Assembly (NCBI RefSeq): GCF_000143415.4
Contig: NW_003314308.1
Span: forward strand, 1,034,654-1,098,653
DNA: 64,000 bases
Source: Selaginella moellendorffii
Taxonomy: Eukaryota > Streptophyta > Lycopodiopsida > Selaginellales > Selaginellaceae
Direction of reading: 5' to 3'
Both the position numbers and the translations under genes were made by a program. Below, one piece after another: positions 10,983 to 21,575 of the stretch. How positions within the stretch are numbered: position 1 is the stretch's first letter; each line of letters starts with the position of its first letter. The notes beneath the pieces are model-generated. The model saw only the letters and a list, made by a program, of their open reading frames with translations, was not told the origin of the DNA and ran no database searches.

Positions 10983-12811
10983 CTTCGCTAGCAGTTTGGT
11001 AGGAAGAATGATTTTGTGACTTTGGATGATGGTGAACCGAGATCAAACAGTGATGGGGCACTTTACGAGGAGGTTGTGGGCCAGTTTGTAGGGCGAGTTA
11101 GATGCAGCACCAATCCATCATCTGTGCGGCTGGAGGAGAGGGTGGTTCCAACGAGGAATGTTGACTAAGTGACCATCTAGTCTACTAGTCTTATGCGTTT
11201 GAACTTGGACCATCGTCATTGAATGGCTCTTGTCTCCCGTGGCTGGACTGATGTGGGAGAGCCAGCATCGTCAATTCCTTTACATGAAATTGGAGTAACT
11301 GCCATACAGCGAAGTTTGCAAGCGTTAACTCTCTGGAGTATGCTCCTGTGGGAGACAAGGAGACGGGACCCAATGACCCAGAACTGACTCAGTAATAGTA
11401 TGTTTTATTCGCTTATTTACGTTGTCGTGATCCATCCTTTGGCACCACTGAGACGCTGCTTGAAACATTGGTGGCCACATGGAGCTGCTTGGACGTGAAA
11501 TGAGCTAGCTTGCCACTAGCAAAGTTGTTGCTCTTACTCTTGCCGACTCTCTTGTTCTTGAGAATTCTTATGGCCAACACAGAACTCCAATAGCACTTTC
11601 AAGTTCTTGGAATAAGTGGTACACCCTTTGAGTTTTGCCCAAACTCTCTCCCACCTTGATCTCCCCTGGAATGCGCTAAAGGCATTACCCATGGCACTGT
11701 TGGGCAGGATCACCGGGGTTTCACGTAAAAATTGAAATTTTTACAATGTTATATTGTCACCACACACAAAACACACATGTGTTTTTTTAATTGTGTCGGG
11801 ATTGGGTAATTTGTGCGTTTGTTGCCTTCCTTAACTAGCAAGTTTGTTGGATTCTCTACCACTTGGAACAATGTAGGTAAAGGAAATCAACAAAATGGAT
11901 TTATAACTTTAGGAAAAAGATTGGCTCTGGTTGGGCTTAGGGGTCTAGACCTTCTAGGCTGCTGGCAGTCAGCCTGAGCTACCTGTGCAGCGAGGGCAAG
12001 CCCCCGTGAGAAAACTTGGTGATGGATGTATGCCCCTCCCCGTGGGGGCATTCCCTAGGCATCAAACAATTAGCTCAAAACTGGAATGGACAAAGGGAAT
12101 CCAATTGTTTAATTAAAATAAAGCATTGCAATGGTTCTTATAGATGTTGACACAATGTGATTTTTACCTAGTTCTCTGAATGTAAAAGTGAAGAAATTCA
12201 ACCAAATGCAGGGAGTAACTATAACTCTTTTACAAATGCCTCATCATTTAATTAGTGATGTGCATGAATAAATTAATAAGATTCCCATTGTCCCTATCTA
12301 CTATTTAATGAAACCACAGCCAAGAGAACAAGCTTGGAAAAATCAGTGGGGAAAGAAGACCCTATTGAGCTTAACTCTAGTGTGACTTTGTCAATGGGGT
12401 TTTTATTCTTAGCCTTTATAAAACCATAGAGTTTAGTTTTGACATGCTTGAAATTGAGAAAGAGCATTTCAAGAGTAGGGGGAGGGGGTGATGAAGGTAA
12501 AGCCAAATTGAAACTTAAGTCTGTGTCCATTGTAATCCAGGTGGTGGTCAAAGTCCTCGATGAGGAGCCCATAGACTTATGTTTCGTCATTCTTGGACAA
12601 ATGTTACCAAAGCCATAATGGTGGTTTCCATGTCTATATTATCTTCACCAACCTCGCATTCATGTCTAAAGAAGGGCCATAAAGCTCTTTCTTTGGCAAT
12701 TTTTTATTCACCTCCTTTTTTAATAATTGTGTTAGGTACGGTTGCTAACAAGATGATTATGATAGTATATCCAAATCTTATCCCATAATCACATGTGCTA
12801 CAACATGTATC
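10983..12811. other. Gene-poor stretch
   Basis: No supported gene. Composition falls to AT-rich from about 11.4 kb. Open frames on both strands are short and without recognisable motifs. Confidence 0.5.
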
Positions 12812-13005
12812 TGTAAGCAACCAAAGGGAACGACTCGAGAGACGATCCATGAGGTTCAAATATAGAGGGAAAGGGCCCATGAACAAGAGTGCACCCCCTT
12901 TTTCAATCGGTTAAGGGTCTTGGGATATTTGGGGTTAAGCGTCCTTGGGTTTGAATAGTACTATGTTGGGTGACCTCCCGGGAAGACCAAACTCAGGAGC
13001 TTACA
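12812..13005 (+). repeat. TRIM left terminal repeat
   Basis: 194 bp, TG...CA, with short inverted TGTAAGC/GCTTACA ends. Confidence 0.92.
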
Positions 13006-13007
13006 TT

Positions 13008-13018
13008 TGGTATCAGAG
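13008..13018 (+). other. TRIM primer binding site
   Basis: TGGTATCAGAG, matching the tRNA-iMet 3' end complement, 2 bp inside the left terminal repeat. Confidence 0.88.
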
Positions 13019-13082
13019 GGGTCTCGGGTCCGACTCTGTTGGTTGGTTAGGGGAATCGCACCACATGTTGATTGACATCTGG

Positions 13083-13282
13083 CTGGTCCAGTTTGCTCCC
13101 GCTGGGCTCAACCCGAGGGGTAGGGTGTCAAGAGAGCGAGGCTCTCAGCTTCCGTTCACGAGGGCGTGAACTTGTAGGGAAGCTGGTCCAGTTTGCTCCC
13201 GCTGGGCTCGACCCGAGGGGTAGGGTGTCAAGAGAGCGAGGCTTTCAGCTTCCGTTCACGAGGGCGTGAACTTGCAGAGAAG
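13083..13282 (+). repeat. Two 100-bp tandem copies in the TRIM interior
   Basis: CTGGTCCAGTTTGCTCCCG recurs at 13083 and 13183, and the whole 100-bp unit follows both times with only a few substitutions. Together they make up most of the interior. Confidence 0.9.
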
Positions 13283-13292
13283 CGTGGTGGAT

Positions 13293-13486
13293 TGTAAGCA
13301 ACCAAAGGGAACGACTCAAGAGACGATCCATGGGGTTCAAATATAGAGGGAAAGGGCCCATGAACAAGAGTGCACCCCCTTTTCCAATCGGTTAAGGGTC
13401 TTGGGATATTTGGGGTTAAGCGTCCTTGGGTTTGAATAGTACTGGGCTGGGTGACCTCCCGGGAAGACCAAACTCAGGAGCTTACA
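13293..13486 (+). repeat. TRIM right terminal repeat
   Basis: 194 bp direct copy of the left repeat, followed by the GTATC duplication. Confidence 0.92.
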
Positions 13487-13491
13487 GTATC

Positions 13492-14400
13492 CCACTTTAT
13501 TAGGTCCCATTCTAGTTTATCCATTGTTTATTGTCAAAACTAATAATTATCCATTTCTCTGGTATAGCTAGACCTATGTTTATTGTCTTCTCCATTTGGA
13601 TAACACAAATTGGCTTAACATGATACAGATCTAAGAGTTCCTTGTATTTGGGGGTGACGATGGGGAATAACCTTCTAGCATATCCTGCCTTGAAAATTTG
13701 TTTAGAAGCCATGTTGGGGAGGGCATAAAAGATATTGCCATCTAGCTTCCACCACCAATGGAAAAGGGTTTTAGGTAGCTACAATGCCTCCAAGCATGAT
13801 TGATGAGGTGGAAGATGTTTTGAAATTTTCATATCGAAATATCCAAACTATAAAAGGTTTTTTATCCAATCATAGTTGTTGGTTGTCTGGTTTTCTTAGA
13901 TCATAATACGAAAGTGTATAATCCCACCTTGTGTAGGTCCCAGAAAGTCTATTCTAGGCTGCACTTTTCTGATTCTTTGAGCATTTTCCCATTTACCTAG
14001 ACCAGCCTTTGCAGACAACAAACCACCTATTAACCATAATTGAACAGCATTTTCTCATTTACTTAGAACCACCTATTAACTACAGTTGGATAGCATTTTC
14101 TTGTTTACCTAGAACTAGTTATTCAGTCAAGGCTGGTCCAGCTATTCTCTGAAGTGGGGCTATTTTCCCACCAACTTGCATTTGAATTGACTTTAGACTT
14201 TGAAAAGTTTTCTCAAAAAAGTGGTATACAAGTGGTTCTAGATAAATGGGAAAAGTGGTTAATAAATAGTTCTAGATAAACAACAAAATGGGAAAACCTC
14301 TTATTAATCATAGCTGAACAACATTTTCCTGTTTACCTAGACTAATCTAGCTATTCTTTGGAGTGGGGCCATTTTCATACTAGCTTGTATTTGAATTGAC
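13492..14400. repeat. Gene-poor stretch with degenerate local repeats
   Basis: Motifs such as ACCTAGA, CACCTATTAAC, AGCTATTCT and GGGGC.ATTTTC recur with variation at 13990, 14055, 14105 and 14330. A longer block (GGTCCAGCTATTCTCTGAAG ... TGCATTTGAATTGACT at 14127-14190) is repeated near 14340-14400. No gene. Confidence 0.5.
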
Positions 14401-14419
14401 TCTACTCCTAAAGAAGAAT

Positions 14420-14571
14420 CAAATTTACAAATGGACTCAAGAATGTCAAAAAGCTTTCAGCACGCTCAAGAATTTATTAATAAGAGCTCTAATACTTGCT
14501 CAACCAAATTGGAGCAAAGACTTCAACATTCAAGTTAATGCCTCTGACTATGCAATAGGAGCCATTCTTTG
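14420..14571 (+). mobile_element. Ty3/gypsy RT-RNase H relic
   Basis: Without an internal stop the plus strand reads YKWTQECQKAFSTLKN, LILAQPNWSKDF and VNASDYAIGAIL, then a stop. These are the start of the gypsy RNase H domain (WT.EC..AF..LK, ASDYAIGA.L). A further in-sense scrap, YTTTEKEAFGA, lies at 14740-14775. No LTRs can be assigned; the rest has decayed. Confidence 0.85.
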
Positions 14572-14779
14572 ACGGATGATTTTTTAAAGTTTTTCCGGGA
14601 CGGATGGAGAGGAATAACTGTGTATAAAAGCCATTAATGAAGCTGGGGTATCTCCAAGTGTTCATTCATAACAATAAGAAGACCTCAAAAATTGACCAAT
14701 CTACTATATCAATTGAAGACTTAATTCAACTAAGATGAACTACACCACTACAGAAAAGGAAGCTTTTGGAGCATAGGAG

Positions 14780-16943
14780 TCCACAACTTAATATTAACTA
14801 TTAGACTCCATTAAATTTGCAGAAGACTGAGGTAAAGCATAGTCCTCAACAACCCATAAGCTACAGTAATTTCACTGAGAAATAATGGAAAGGTTAATGC
14901 TCAACTAAACTTACATTCCAAGAATAATGATGTTCCATGGAGCATAGGAAATTAACCTTACATTTAGAAACATCATTTGAGTCTTGAAACTCCAACCTTG
15001 AGACTCAAGGACATGAAGAAGTGGCAATTACCACCACATAGGACTAGTTAAGGGAATGACTTAGCACTCAAACCTTATCCCTATCTTTTTTGTACTCTAG
15101 CCTTCCATTACCAATGCATGTCCACATGCTCAAGATTCAAAATACACAAGCAATCCTAAGTTTATTGTTGCTCACAACCTCTTTTTAGAGATCAAAAAAC
15201 TCAAATTACCCTTCTCTCTCATTCTTTATATGATTGTTTGTATCTAGCTAAAACAAAGCACAAGATCAAGTAAACAAATGCAATAGTAAACATCCACTCC
15301 ATTCTTCCCTTCTTTTCTCTTTCTCTTTTATCTTTTGTTTCTTTCTTTCTTGGTTTTTAGGCACATAAAAACAACAAAGTATTCATTCTATCAATCATAG
15401 GAAAAATTATAAATAGCATGCACTCTTTCTCATATTTGGAATCTCATTCCAAATTGAGGATAATTTAGTCTTTCTTTAAAATACACTTTAGAGGGGACAT
15501 TAATGAGTTGCATTACTAGTGGGATTTGTGATGTAATGTATGTATAGACATTTACCATAAAATATCATATATAGTTTTTCCAAAAAATGATATTAAAAAC
15601 TATACAAGGACTATACTATAAACTAAATAATATTATAAAACTATTTAAAACATTAGATAGTAAAATTATATATCAAATTAGATAATTTAATTTTGTCCTA
15701 TATAGTTTTCTCATATTCAAAGTCCTATTTGTCTCACTTATATAACTAAAGTTTGTAAAAATACATCATTTAGCTTGTTATGTTATTTGTAAGAGTTGAA
15801 GGACTATCAAGTATTTTACTTAGTTGTTAAGGTAAAAGTTTGGAGTGTTTAGAATAATCAATTTATTTGTTTCTTTAGTAGCTATAACTCTATGTTAAGC
15901 TCTTAGAGATTACTACCTTAAAAACAATAGGTATAGACATTTAAAGACTCCAAGCATATCCCACTTGCAATTAGATAGTTATATTAACAACAATTATAGT
16001 GAATATTACAATGTTTTGGATCACATAAAATATATAAATTCCAAATTTATCTTTTATATCATAGAAATTCTTTATAAAAGTGACATTTTATGAAACTAAA
16101 CTTCTTTGTAAGTACTTCACCATGTTGGGTTGAATATGTAATATATCATGAAAATGGTTGTTATTAAACTCTTGAAATTAGTCATAAAATTGGCAGTTCA
16201 AATTGAAGCATTGAAAGAATCTAGCATAATTATTTTGTTGTACTTTTTAAGCAAATTAATTTGCTATGCCATAAACTTTACCCAAATGTGCCCATCAAAC
16301 TCTTATTGCACTCCCTCCATCTAATTTTTAAAAGGTGAAAAACCAAGTCTTAATCATACTCTGTGAGAAGTTTTAAATGGCTCACAAAAGTTCTTGCATT
16401 GATATTTTGAATCTATATACTTGTAATTAGTATACTCTTTCAAATATAAACCCATTGCTCTCATATTTGTTGTATTTGAATGTTTTGTTGAGTTATTCAT
16501 TGAAAAGTTTACCATTGTCAAGGATCCTTGTTGAAATGAAAACCTTTCCACTCTAGATAGATGTAGCATTAAATTTATTATAAACTCCTCTAGCTAAACT
16601 TCTACTTCTATTATTGGATTTGGTGCAAAATATTTTTTTTTGCTATACAGAGCTCTGTAGTAGTAACCAAAACAATCCCATATCTAAAACCCTTTACAAC
16701 ATTTATTGCTCACAATTGAAAGCTTAACAAAAGCATATATGAATCCTTTCTCTATCAATAAATCTATCTTTTAATTTCAAGTGAGGTGCACAAGTATGCT
16801 AAGATGGCATATGGGCATATTGTTTTAGATTTACAAAAGGGTGTTCTTATCTAAATTGGCAAATTTGAACAACATTATAATGCACTTGGAAACCAACTCC
16901 AAAAATGCAATCAAAGAAAATGGATTAAAAAATAGTCTATTAG
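14780..16943. other. AT-rich gene-poor stretch
   Basis: Strongly AT-rich, stops in all frames, no supported genes. The composition suggests old, heavily mutated repeat DNA. Confidence 0.55.
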
Positions 16944-17465
16944 AGTTTAAATATAAAGGGAAAGGTCACATGAATAAAAGTACACTCTATTTTTTAATTA
17001 ATTAAAGATTTTGGGATATATGGAGTGTCGCCAGCACTAATGATCAAAGATTGTAAAGCACTGTGATATTTTGCCACTACAGAGCAATCTATGAAGGATC
17101 ACCATGGAAATCATCCTTAGGGTTCTGGTTCTTTAAATCTCTGGTGGCAAGGTTGTTTGGATTTTGGAATGCTTTCTTCCAGTGCCAAATAATAACTTAA
17201 GTCAATAAATGTATTGTCTGAGGAATTAATATTTAGGTACTATGATCATAGATGGTGGAACTATTTTATTTTGCAAAAGCTCATGACACTATGCACCTCA
17301 CTTCACTTGGATGAGGGCCAAGAGAGGTTTCATGGTTTGAATAATATTGGGAACCTCTTAGGAAGTCTGAATTTATGAATTTACATTTGGCATTAAAGAA
17401 TTCTCAAGCTTAACTTAGTTGGTTAGTTATGGGAATCAGAACACATATTGAGATTCATATCAACA
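16944..17465 (+). mobile_element. Old, decayed TRIM relative
   Basis: 16944-17035 aligns with the middle of the TRIM terminal repeat (AAATATAAAGGGAAAGG versus AAATATAGAGGGAAAGG, then TTTTGGGATATATGGAGT). 17320-17385 aligns with its end, and 17386-17465 with the primer site and interior (TTTGGCATTAAAG versus TTTGGTATCAGAG; TTAGTTGGTTAGTTATGGGAAT). Most differences are C to T or G to A. About 280 bp of unrelated sequence (17036-17318) splits the terminal repeat. Confidence 0.75.
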
Positions 17466-19797
17466 CAATTTTATAATAGATTTGGAAACTAGCTCATGGG
17501 TATATAGGCTTGTCAATATGCTTAGATGCAGCGAGATCTCACCATAATTAAAACCCTAGAGTTAACCTCTATTTTTATAGGTATGATAGTTTGTCTAAAT
17601 TTGGCCAATTGTTTTTTATCATAAGGCTATCCATTTTAAATAAAAGCTTTTTATAATTTTCTCATCTACTACTATAAGAAGTGATCACCAAACTTTATGG
17701 GCATCCAGATTTGGCCAATTAATAGTGTCAAATGCAAGGTAAACTAGTAAATATTGTGTTTTTATATTATGTCCTTTCTAAAAATGTAAGGTTTAGATAA
17801 CCAATCAATGTGCAACATGGTCTGGGCTGGGGGAGCAAGCGGGTGTGACACTTGTTTTCTTCCTGTGCTCCCTCCTTTTACTATAGCTCCTCCTCTACCC
17901 TTGCAGCCACAATGCTTTTCACCTCAATTTGCCTTTCGAAAGGAAATTTTCTTAACCACAGCTCCTCCTCATCGGTGAAGTTTCCTAGTACCAAGGTTTC
18001 CTCCTTGCTCCAGGTTTCTCTCTGCTAGCATTCCTCAAAAGAGTCAAGTAGTTGCTGGTTTGACATTCACTGAAACTGTCTAATAGGTGACAACTTGGCT
18101 CTTGCATGCATATGTGTGCCCATAAGCAATGTTTGATTCTTCCTCACCAGTTCTCAATAGAAATGCAGGGAAAGGTATTTCTCATTGTTGTGGGCATATG
18201 CCATGATTATCAGGCAATTGTTGTGGCATGGAATCAAAGATGATCCCACTCAGCTAGAGCACCAAGGTTTAAGAATTCAAGTCCTGGGCTTTAGGGTGTG
18301 CATATATCTCCCATGGCAATGCAAGTGCAGATGGGAGTAGCTCTTCCATATAAGTATCTGCAAGCAGTGGTTTGCTGGGGTGTTCACAGAGCACAGGTTG
18401 AAGTTAACTGGAGCATCTTGTAAAGCAGGTGTCCCCACCCTGGCCATCTGTAAAAACAAGTTGTTCAAGAACTTTTCCATGTTTCTAAAAGTTGGGACAT
18501 GTGATGCAGCTTGCATTAATATCTCTCAACCTTCTTCTTCCACACTTGGCTATATGGATGGTGACTAGAAATTTTGTTGTTCTTTTTCTTTCTTTTAGGG
18601 TTCCAATCTCCCAACACAAACACATCACTTCAATGCAGCTTGCTCTATATTGTTCTTTTGCTTTGGATGAGCGTGGTCAGCCAAAGAGTTGCTTCATATG
18701 GAGTTGGTCAATGTTGTTATACATAAAAGAGTTGTGCATAGTTTGGATTAGTCAAGGCTGGGTTTGCTTTGTTTTATTTATATATTCTTTGGCAAATGGA
18801 ACTTCTTTTAAAGATGATTAACTATATAGAAGTATCTAGGGTATTCTATTTCAGGCAGCCTCGGCTTCCAAAGGTTTCATGGTCCTAATAATTTTCTTCT
18901 CCCTCTTGCTCAATGGATAGCATGTGAAGTTCATATGTCAAGCTGTCCCTCTTGCTCATGCAAAGTTCCTATGTCAGGTCATCACTACTAGGTTCTTAAG
19001 CATGATAACTTTTTGTGTATTTTGTAAGCAATTGCTTATGTAACTATTAGTTAGCAGTAGCAGCACAGCTTAGTTAAATTGAATTAAGTGATACTGGGTT
19101 TGGCATTCTATTAATTTGCCAAACTAAACTAAACTAAATACTTAATTTATATTATTAATAATTATTTTTAGTTATTACTTTACTTTGTTTGTCTAGTGTT
19201 CTAAAGGTATTTATATTCCCAACACCTATATTAATAAAAGTTTTCTTAGTAATTCTTCTTTTACTTTGTCTGAGTAGTAATTAGGATTAAAGATGAGAGA
19301 TAATATAAATAAGATCTAAACAAGATCCATCTGTTGAGAAATACAATATGGCAATTGAAATTATCCTAGCCATGAGTTGCAAAAAGATATTGCATTAAAT
19401 TCTAGATATTTGTATGCACCTAGCATTTACTGAGAAATATTAATCTAAACTAGAAGACAATCAATCTGACAATGATAGCTACTAATGAAGCAAAAATAAT
19501 TTCTTTGGTCGCATTGGCCACAATCCTCACACGAAGCTCTTTGGAGCAAGGCGATGCCCTCAGCGTGTAGCAAGTGGGGCTTCTGGATCGCCTTCTTTAA
19601 AATCCCTTTCCAACTCCGTGGCGACTCGATCCAGACTCCTCCAAATCGTGTGGTGCTTCAGTATCCAGCCTAAAGTCGCGGCAGTGGCCCAAAAAAGTGT
19701 GATTCTCTCGCTGCACCAAACGAGCGATTAAGTCAATGCAAGTACTGCGCCCCATATCACCCATGCTTTGTATTACAGATTGGGCTTCACAGGAATC
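17466..19797. other. Gene-poor stretch
   Basis: No gene can be supported. The last 300 bp (19500-19797), downstream of the Lnt-like gene, are less AT-rich and open for short distances on the minus strand, possibly its 3' untranslated region. Confidence 0.45.
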
Positions 19798-21575
19798 TTA
19801 GAGAAGCACGCTTGATTTCTCTGGCAACAGCACGCAACTCTCCGACCTCTCAAACTCCTTGAAGGATCGGTCACCAGTGATGTAGAACACAAAGGCGGGC
19901 GGGGACTTGTCAAGGATGTACGTCACTGCTCCAAGAGGGAGGCAGAGCATGGAGACGTGTACCACAGCGAGTGCTGCCACTAGCCAAGCGAAAAGAAAGC
20001 CGTAGCTCGGGTAAAGCGTCCAGGCCTTCCCGAATATTGGGAGTGCCATTGCGAAGACCGAGTCGGAGACACCTTCCCTGCCAAAGAAACAAAGGAATAT
20101 TAGAGATCTTTGATTGATCAAAACTGTCACACCTGTAATCGAACGTCTGGAGATATGGATCTACAACCGCTGAAACGCCTCCCGTGGAGCATCGGAACCA
20201 ACTAAAGCCATTCTCCACGACACGGAAAGTATCGGCCTCTTTCACCCGGGGACCGATTGGTCCCCAAGTCGCCGCTGGTTGGAGCATGATATCAATCCTG
20301 CCAAAGCACAACCAAGAACTTAGAACTCTAGCATACTGAAAGTTTGCTCTACCTCTTTTTCCCGGCTTGGCGCATCAGGTCTGGAAACTGGAAATCGTAG
20401 CAAATAGCTCCTCCAATTCGGCCGAGCTCTGTCTTGATGGCAGGAAGAATGGGATTCCCCGGAGTTCCATATGACTCCACGAATGGAACCAAGTGGGCTT
20501 TCCTGTAGCTAAATCCAATGGAGCCATCGGGAAGAACGAGGTCGAAATAGTTCCCGACTCTTCCAGTGCTCGCATCCTTGTACTCGTAAGTGATGCCAAC
20601 GTAGGCGCCGTGCTGGGAAGCGATCTGCCCGGCTCTGAATTGGAGAGAGCCCCTGTCCTGTTTGAGGTGGAGTTTCACCGCAGCCTCGGACCAGAGCACC
20701 AATCGATCGCCGGCTCGGAGGCGCTGGTTCGTCCTGTTGAGCATCACATCCATGTCCTCGTAGGAGAGGAGCTTGCCCAGGACGCAAGAGACCGGCACTG
20801 TTTTCTTCATCGTGAGGGCGATGTCCTTCTGGAAGAAATCGCCCGAGAAAATGGAGATCCTGGCGCTGCTGTAGAACAAAATGGAGATGGCAATGGTCCC
20901 AAACGCCAGGGAGTGGCCGCGATGCATCTGCATGGCACGCTTCTTGTCGGATTTCTCCATCTTGAGAAGATTCTCGTCGAGAACGGCGCTGTCGTGGAGA
21001 ATCGCCGAGAACCACGCCATGAGGAATGCGATCCCATCGATCCCCCACACGCCGGCGCTCATCACTAGCGGCAAGATTGTAACCTGCGAAACTGCGGGAT
21101 GGAGGAAGGAGCCAACGCCGCCGAATCGGTTCCACAACAACCACACCGTGGTCCAGATCGACGCGAATACCAGCGGCTGGGACGTTCTTGCTCGATCAAA
21201 ACGCTTCCTGTAGCTGATGCTTGCAAGAAATGGGAGGAGAAGAAACATCCACAGCGCCAGTGCCCAGATTATTCCCACAATTGGCGCGCTGCTGGCCTTC
21301 GAGTTGTCCGGGCTCACCTTTCCCGGGAAGAATGTCAGGAACGCCAGGTTCGCGGCAGTGGTGTGGAGGATGAGCGCCAGGAGAATTGTGAGCGCCGCGG
21401 AGCTCCACGAGCAAGAATTGCGCGAAATCCCTGATTTGTGGAAGAAATGCAGGAGGAAAAATGGTTGGAGCCAAGAACAAATTGCAACTGATTGGAAACC
21501 GGAGAAGAATGTGCATGCCGTCGAGAGAATGGCAAGGAGTGCCGCCTTCGTCATGTCTCTCGCCGTTTGTTTCAA
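19798..21575 (-). CDS. Apolipoprotein N-acyltransferase-like (Lnt) carbon-nitrogen hydrolase
   Basis: Three exons (21575-20353, 20297-20133, 20077-19798) join in frame to 555 residues. The first 240 residues are strongly hydrophobic with several membrane segments, as in bacterial Lnt. The nitrilase-type domain follows with a candidate triad: Glu297 in LVLWSEAAV, Lys359 in YRKAHLVPFVE and Cys392 in GGAICYDFQFP. A last hydrophobic segment (about residues 480-510) matches the C-terminal membrane helix of Lnt. In bacteria Lnt adds the third acyl chain to lipoproteins in the inner membrane; the substrate here is unknown. YRKAHLVPFVE is more Lnt-like than plant nitrilases. It stands alone in AT-rich DNA, and its introns rule out bacterial contamination. 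Confidence 0.85.

Larger units (their letters stand above)
12812..13486 (+). mobile_element. TRIM (terminal-repeat retrotransposon in miniature), complete
   Basis: Two 194-bp direct terminal repeats (12812-13005 and 13293-13486), both TGTAAGC...GCTTACA and differing at about six sites, enclose a 287-bp interior. A TGGTATCAGAG primer site sits 2 bp after the left repeat and a purine-rich stretch precedes the right one. Perfect 5-bp duplications GTATC lie at 12807-12811 and 13487-13491. No coding capacity, so movement must use enzymes from an autonomous LTR element. The paired duplications and primer site make this call firm. Confidence 0.93.

Noticed and set aside
13072-13269. Short proteins with a repeated WSSLLPLG segment
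   Set aside because: Translation of the tandem 100-bp unit in the TRIM interior, which is non-coding.
18277-18821. Short frames in the gene-poor stretch
   Set aside because: No recognisable motif and composition like the surrounding decayed DNA.
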